The position numbers were made by a program, and so were the translations under genes. The notes under the pieces were generated by a model. It searched no databases. It had not been told where the DNA came from and worked only from the letters and a program-made list of their open reading frames with translations. This document shows, one piece after another, positions 12,493-19,978 of a DNA stretch of 23,560 bases. Position 1 is the stretch's first letter; each line of letters begins with the position of its first letter. The DNA lies in the NCBI GenBank assembly GCA_001579985.1, contig LRSR01006473.1:1-23560 (forward strand), given 5' to 3'. Source of the stretch: Hypsibius dujardini (taxonomy: Eukaryota > Tardigrada > Eutardigrada > Parachela > Hypsibiidae).

Positions 12493-14017
12493 TAATAGAC
12501 AGGCTAGACTGACAGACAGACAAACAGACAGACAGACTAATAGACAGGCTAGACTGACAGACAATCAAACAAACTTCCGCTTACCAAGAGATATAACAGC
12601 ATTTAAACGGGGTGATAGACAGATAGACAAGTAAATAGAATGACAACTAAGACATACAAGTATAGACCAGGAGACATAGAAAGTGAAATCGATCAATGAC
12701 AGGCAATCAAGCATAAAATTAGTCATTCCGACGGTCAGACAGACAAGTAGACAGGCAGGCAGACAGACAAACAAACAGACAGACAAACAAACTGGCAGAA
12801 GCAGGCGACCAGGTAAAACAAACAGTCCGTCAGAATCTACAGACAGACAATGAGGCTGATAATATCACAGATAGACACCGTATAAACAAAGCCATTCCTT
12901 ACCGGGTGAGGAAGTGACTGAATTTCAGCCGAATCGGATAGCCGACCTTCCTGATCCGAATAGTCTCCAACATGCCCGTATATTTCAGCTGGTCCAGCAC
13001 CAATGTGCTCTCAAACGTTGTTGGGGCCTTACTTCTATTCGGCTTAACACACCGAACAAAATGTGGACGACACCTGCCGGAAAAAACAAACCAAGGGTCA
13101 GTGCCACCTCCGACAGTCCGCAACTTTCAGATCATAATACTGTGGCGTTTTTAGTGCGGACCCGGCGAGCATAAAAGCGAAATCGTCTTCAGTCAATAGT
13201 GTGTCATTACTGCTGCGATGCAGTGCACGGGGATCATCCGTTACGTTATTAGTCTACGACACATGTCGCATTGATGGCACTCATAAGAGTAAGAGGGGAG
13301 GAGAATGAAGCAGACAACAACCGAAAAAAGTGAAAAATTCTTCGCGTGTCGATCGACTGGTCGGTCGGAATTTCTCCTACGGAGAGACCGTCACTGCTGA
13401 GCGCTGCGCTGCGAACTGGTTTTCTAATGCCGCTGCATCCCCTCCGGTGGAGTAATCAGTCAGGAAATTGTCTGCCTGCCTGTCTAGGGCTGTTACATTT
13501 CTCTCAGCTTCTCGTGCGGCAGAGTGCTTATGCTTTTTGAAATGTCAGACTACTACCGGTAGAGACGTTCAAAAAGTATAAAAATACAATTGTCTGTTTT
13601 CTCGTTTCGGGGCGCACACGCGGGGGTGGGGCAAGCTACCCAAGCGAAGTTCATAACAGTAATAATGAATGCGCCGAACGGCGGTATGCAGCGTGGGACT
13701 GATTGAAAAGTTAACAATTTGCATGGAAAAGATGTGTGTATGTGTGGTGCCTGTCTATGTTGAGCTTTTTGTCGTGTGGGGAATGCGGGTGTTGTTGATG
13801 CAGGCGATGACTTACTTTGACATTGTCTCCACTAATAGGCCTAACGACTCTTGAAAGCGCGCTGACACCGTGGGGGTTCGTGGTTTCATCGTCACGAAGC
13901 GGCCAGCGCCACGCTTGACCGTCTTCACAAAATCCGAGCTGTCCTTCCATTCTTGAAACATTTTGGAGACCATCTGAAAAAGACCAGAAAATATGGTAAA
14001 GAACAGTTAAAATTATG

Positions 14018-14072
<55 letters not shown>

Positions 14073-14838
14073 GAATGCCTGTGAACTGCTGTCTGATTGT
14101 CTGCGCCTGTTTTGCCGTCTGTTTTTCTGGACGTATGTTTGTCTAAGTAGGCGTTTCACTGTACATTAACTTTTCAGCACTGATGGACCAATTCATTATT
14201 CATGAACTTGCTCTTGTCATGTACTGCTTAGCATATCTTCATACTTTTTAGGCAACCTGGTGCTATCATAGAAACAGAAGTCAGACTGCAGCGCGGCTCG
14301 ATTACGTAATGATAAAGACACTTCTCGAAATCGCGTACGTGTACGAAGCTTTTGAGACTCTTTGCTAATGACAAAGTCAGTAAATTAAATAAATTATCCA
14401 GTTATTATTGCAGCAAATTCGATGCGACATGTCACACAACCTGTAGCTATTCATTAATTACGTTTTTTACTGGGTAAAACCAGTACATGATAAAGGAGCT
14501 GCAGCGAGTAATACTATTAATGACCTACCAGCACTCCCGAGCCGATGAACAGTTCGATCACGTCAGCGCGCAGCGTGTCGCGGTTCTTGTCGAGAAATCC
14601 GTTGACATTGTAGGACACCTGGCCGGCGTAATGGCGAACCGCAAAGGATGACTGCAGTGTTTTAGGCCGCTGATAGAGAGAATTGGTCCCGTGATTGTAG
14701 TGGCACTTTTCCAGAAAGGAACCGTCCGTCGCCTGAATAAAAATGCATGTAGGTGGAAGAGACTTTCAGACAAGTAAGGCACAGGGACTCCACATTCAGG
14801 CAAACATTCAGGCAAACATGCAGACAGAAGACATATAT

Positions 14839-14881
<43 letters not shown>

Positions 14882-15900
14882 GGCAGACAGGCAGGCAAAC
14901 AGACAAACAAACACGTGCCTACTTTTGGGAAGCTGCTTTCGTCATCCAATATATGCAAAATTCCCACCTAAACAAGGTAGACCACTGGTCAGTCAATCCG
15001 TCATTTCCGGTATTTTGCAGACAACTTTCGAGAGTTACGTAATATCCGCCAGCAGATGGAATTTCAAACAGAACCCTCAGGCACCAAAGTCATTGAGCAT
15101 AATTAACGTCCAAACAAAAGCTAACAAACCAGCCAAGACAAATGATCACCGCGTGAGGCACTTTTTCGCGAAAAAGCTAACCCGGTCTGAATTTCATTTC
15201 TAAATGAGGGGCACCGCAATTGGTAACACAAGCAGACGTACACATTGAAAAGAGCGCGATCCATGAAAGCCTCTGCTCTGAATCATTCAATCAAAGCGAA
15301 AAAAAAACCTCCGGGGCGCCTTACCGGTTTTTTGGCTATCAAGTCCAACACTGGTTGATTGTCCACGAACTCGATCTGGCTCCACGTGATCTTCTCCTTC
15401 GCGTACTCTTGTTGTTCCAGATTGAAGACGTGCTGGTTGAAGTAGAACTGCAGCGTCTCGTTGGCATAATTAATGCATAACTGCTCAAAGCTGTTTTCCT
15501 TGAAATCCTGCAGACAGACACAGACAGGTTCCCAAATGAAAGAATTCAATTCAGGAACTGCACTGTCAATTGAAGGTTAATGGCCGCGCTACTAAAAATG
15601 GGCGGAGAAGTTCGCAACGTGAAATTCACACACAATGTCCACATGTACCTCGAAGCCAAAAATATCCAGCAGGGCGATGGAAGTGTTTCGGTTTTGGTTT
15701 TGAGCAACAATTTGGTTGGTCCGGTCCACCAGCCAGGTGAAGAGCCGCGAGTAAAGGGCCTTAGCGATGGCGTCCCTACGATGCATGAGTACACAGACAT
15801 CAGTCAAAAAGAAGTCAGTCAAACAAAAAAGACCGCTGGTAATAATCAGACACTGATATTTGGAGATGAGGCCGGCAGGCAAGCAGGCAAGTAGGCAAGT

Positions 15901-15936
<36 letters not shown>

Positions 15937-18900
15937 AGTCACGCAGGCAGGCAGACAGATATACAGACAGGAGCTAAAGATACTCAGACAAGCAGCGACC
16001 ACATCAGGCGGAGAGTGGTACAATATGCAGACATTCAGACAAATATACTGACAGATGGACATATACCGGTAGGCATGTGCGAGTAGCAAAGACTCAGATA
16101 CAGACAGACACTCACAAGCGCTTTAGGAAGCCTCACTTATCAGTCGCGCTATGAAGTCTATCGGTAGGCTAGTATACAGGCAAACATGCACAGTCAGACA
16201 AATAATAACTCTTGACAGGTAAATCAGACAGACATGCTCCATTATATACTCACGCATACAGAGAAAAGAGCAGACTGACCGTCTTTCAGACAACATATCT
16301 GTCGTACAGACAGACAGTTAACTTGAGAATCACCAGAAAAAATGGCTCTTAACTGTTTCGTCATTCGAACAGAGAAAGACGGAGAAACAAGCATTCAGGC
16401 ATGTATACAAAACGCGGACCATTACGACAACCAGACAACTGATGCACATGATCGCAGGCAAGCAAATGCCTGTACTGAAATCAGGGTTGTTCAAACTGTT
16501 GCTGGAAGCTTTGCTTAGCAATGAATCTGGCAGGATGTTCCACTCCGACCCACCTCGCATCAAATGCCTGATCGCTGTTAAGTGGCGTCAAGAGCTTCTC
16601 GTTGCGCGCTTCCTACAAACACAACCAAACGCAGCATCGGTCAACGACAATCTTTTCCCCTGCTAAGCTTGTCTAGCGATTTTCAGGGCTTCTCACGGTT
16701 GTTTTAGTGGTCAAGGCAGACACGATGCCGCTGTCCGGGATCTGGAGGAGATGCGCCATCCAGCGCACCTCGGACTCGCGCTCAACCACAACACCCTCGG
16801 CCTGGTACTCGACCGGCTTCACCTTGAAGCGGATGTTACCGATGTGGAGGACCGCGGCGAGGATCTTGAAGACCGTCTCGCACTCGGCCGGCGTGAAGTT
16901 GAGCACCTGCATGGCGGACTTTAGCGCCTGGAAGATCAGACACAGACACAGTCACGTGATGTCAGTTTCACTGCACTGGCAATACTACCAGCACGCCCTT
17001 GATTAATGGGTTTCAGTGGCACCGTACCTGAAAGTCTTCGGCATCGTTTTTGGCAGGCAGTTTACTGTCTCCGCCCTGAAGGAATAGTGCTTCTTAATTA
17101 ATAAATCAGATTCTTTACAATGAATAAATGTTTAACGGATGAGGTGCTCGAAGTGATACCTGGTTCAAATAATAGTAACTCTTTTCTTCCTGAAGTCCGT
17201 AGGCAACTTTTTCCTCTTTGGTCAGGCCGGCTAACAGCTCGTAGAAGACATGATAGTTCCTTTCGTCTTCTGCCTAAAAAACAATCTCGGCTATCGTGAG
17301 GCACTCCAGCAGCATCAACCAGTACTCGTGCCCTATTCTATACGAGTATACTGTAATGCGTGTACACAAACCGGGCAGATGTTAAATGAATAAACTCCCC
17401 ACGGACTGGTGACCAGATAGACAGACAGACAGACGGTCACGCAGACAGACTGACTGACTGATTGATTGAATAACTGACTGATAGGCAGACAGACAGACGG
17501 ACAGACAGACAGACATTTAGGCAGGCAGGAATACGAACAGGAATTTTGCAGAATACTAGCGAAATATTTATTCTATGACATCGATGTAGAAAACGGGCCT
17601 ATCTTTCTTCTCTACGACTCAGCTCCCATTGCTACAAACTAGTTATTTAGAAAATGTGCGAGCTATGTTAGTTCAAAAATAAACTTACATGAGTGCAAAT
17701 TCGACTTTTCTCCAGCAGATATTCCGTAATTTTTGCTCCCGTTATCACGCCTCTAGATAGACAACACCAACACGACAGCATTGCAATACAATTCCACAAA
17801 ATAAATGCCACAAAATCTCGCCCCGCTCGTGATCGCTCACTCTCGACTGAAGTATATGGCAAGGTATTTCCCAAATCGGCTGGAGTTGTCATTCCGAATG
17901 GTTTTAGCATTGCCAAAGGATTCCAACAGCGGATTGGCCTCCAGTATCTGCTCGCTGACCAGGTTGCTCTTGGACTGATTCACCGCCGCGAGGAACTGCA
18001 TGATCAGCTTGGTAGACTCGGTTTTTCCCGCCCCACTTTCGCCGCTGAAATGAGAGTCCTCCATGTACTCGTTTTTTCCCCCACCGTGATAATGTAATTT
18101 GTGTAGGTAGTGAAAAAGTTGTAGTGTGGTATAGGTGGTACACGACTACTGTTAAGCATAATGAATAATGAAAAAGAAGAGAGTACGCGCATACCTAATG
18201 ATCACCACTTGATCCTCGTGTTCTTTGTTCATCTGGTAGAGCGCGGCGCTACCGATCGCGAACAGATGTCTATGAAGAGATAGACACAGGCAGGTTACGG
18301 TCAGTTAGGGTATGTTGTACCATTGGTCAAAGCCCTGGACTGTCTACTTTTCACTGTTTTGTTCTGTTTTTTTCAAGTCACAGGGAAAAGGGGTTGTTTT
18401 TTAGTTACGGTGGAAGGTCCGGCAGCCGGTGGTAGTTCTCGTAGAGTTTCACCGAGTCGCGGTTGTACATTTCCGGGAACATACGGTAAGGATTGACCGC
18501 AACCAGGATACTTCCGATAGAGGTCTGTAAATAAAATCATATTAAGTCAAATACAAAATCAATTTAAATTATGTGGGAAATTAAGTTATAATGCTGTTGT
18601 TGGTAAATTTAAATCGTGGAAATTAAATTTCGAAAAAATCCTCTAAAAATGCAAATTGTATTAATAAGCTAGTTTTAAATTAAACTAAGAGAAACTGCTA
18701 GTCATTCATTTCACCCCCGTTCGCCCTCCCCAATCTATACAGTGCATTAATATAAGTTATCTTTTTAATTATCCTTATTAAAATATGTATCTATTAATTC
18801 GATATTTATTAATTAAAATATGTATCTATTAATTCGATATTTATTTATTAAAATATATATCTATTAATTCGATATTTATTTAATATATTCAATAAATTTA

Positions 18901-19918
18901 AATACGCATCGCAAAAAAAATGTTTTGCACTAGTACGATCGAGACTTTAAAATAGGTCGCCTTTGCTCTACGAATTATTCTCAGTAGGTAGATCTTACAT
19001 CATCTGTCATACATGATATGTAAGAAAGTCCCAGTTTCTTTCCTGACATGTACTGTAGTCTGTATAGCATACTGTATTCAATCTCTATTCCACTATTCGT
19101 AACTGATCAAACATACGAACATAATTACATCTCCCAAGCAAAGGAAACAAGTTATTAAAGGAACTTCCAAAAAGAGGAACACGAGAGCACCAGACAGTTC
19201 GCCGCTCTCCAAAAATCATTGTACGAGTATACCGGTATTACTTACGTATATCACATTATGGCTGAAGCGCAGCTTGAGGTTCTGCAGGATACTGTCTTCG
19301 TTGAGTTCACTGCAAAAACGAGCGCGAGGGAATTATATGTATGCACTATGCACCCTAAGAATCAACGCAAAAAAGCGTGGGACCGAAGCGGACAATCATC
19401 AATCAATGAATCAATGAATCAATTGATCATTGATTAATGAATAAATCAATCAATCAATCCACTTGTCTCTTTGTGTTGAAATTCACCCGATCAGGCAATC
19501 AAGCAACATTTCCTGCTCTCGCACAGTTGACATCCCACAGGTACCTCAACTGGATCATGTCGTTTATCCCCATCTCTTCGTCAATCCACTGCCGACCGCT
19601 TCCCGCGTCCGGCACGTGATCCTCATTAGGGATGGACGCGCGGTTGAGGCCATTGCGTTTCTTCACGCGGCTCAGGTCCTCCACACGGATCATACGAGCC
19701 TAAATTCAGTCCGAAAAAAATGTTTAAAAAATAATCAAACCTAATCCCGCGCAGTCTGCTGTCTCCATCCCTTCAAAGTCAAACAGTCTCACCGATGACG
19801 TCTCTCAATGTGCGACCGTATAGTACAGGTACTCGTAAAAAAGGCTCTAACTAACTACACGCACATTGTCAGTTCATTAACACGCTCTTTCGCTGAATCT
19901 CCATCATTTGATCTCTCT

Positions 19919-19978
<60 letters not shown>

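Larger units (their letters stand above)
12407..12902. other. Intron 17-18: CAGA arrays
   Basis: A 496-nt intron with CAGA-rich sequence at about 12455-12560 and 12720-12850 and a mixed region between. No exon seen. Confidence 0.75.

Noticed and set aside
16330-16666. ORFs on both strands around 16330-16666 with no repeat content
   Set aside because: They span an intron and one short myosin exon. No domain, no splice support and inconsistent strand.
17845-17870. Exon 6 ending at gtatttcc within 'FGKY' or extending past GAGTGAGC
   Set aside because: Only the GA|gtgagc donor gives phase 2 and restores '[12 protein letters not shown]' with the next exon.
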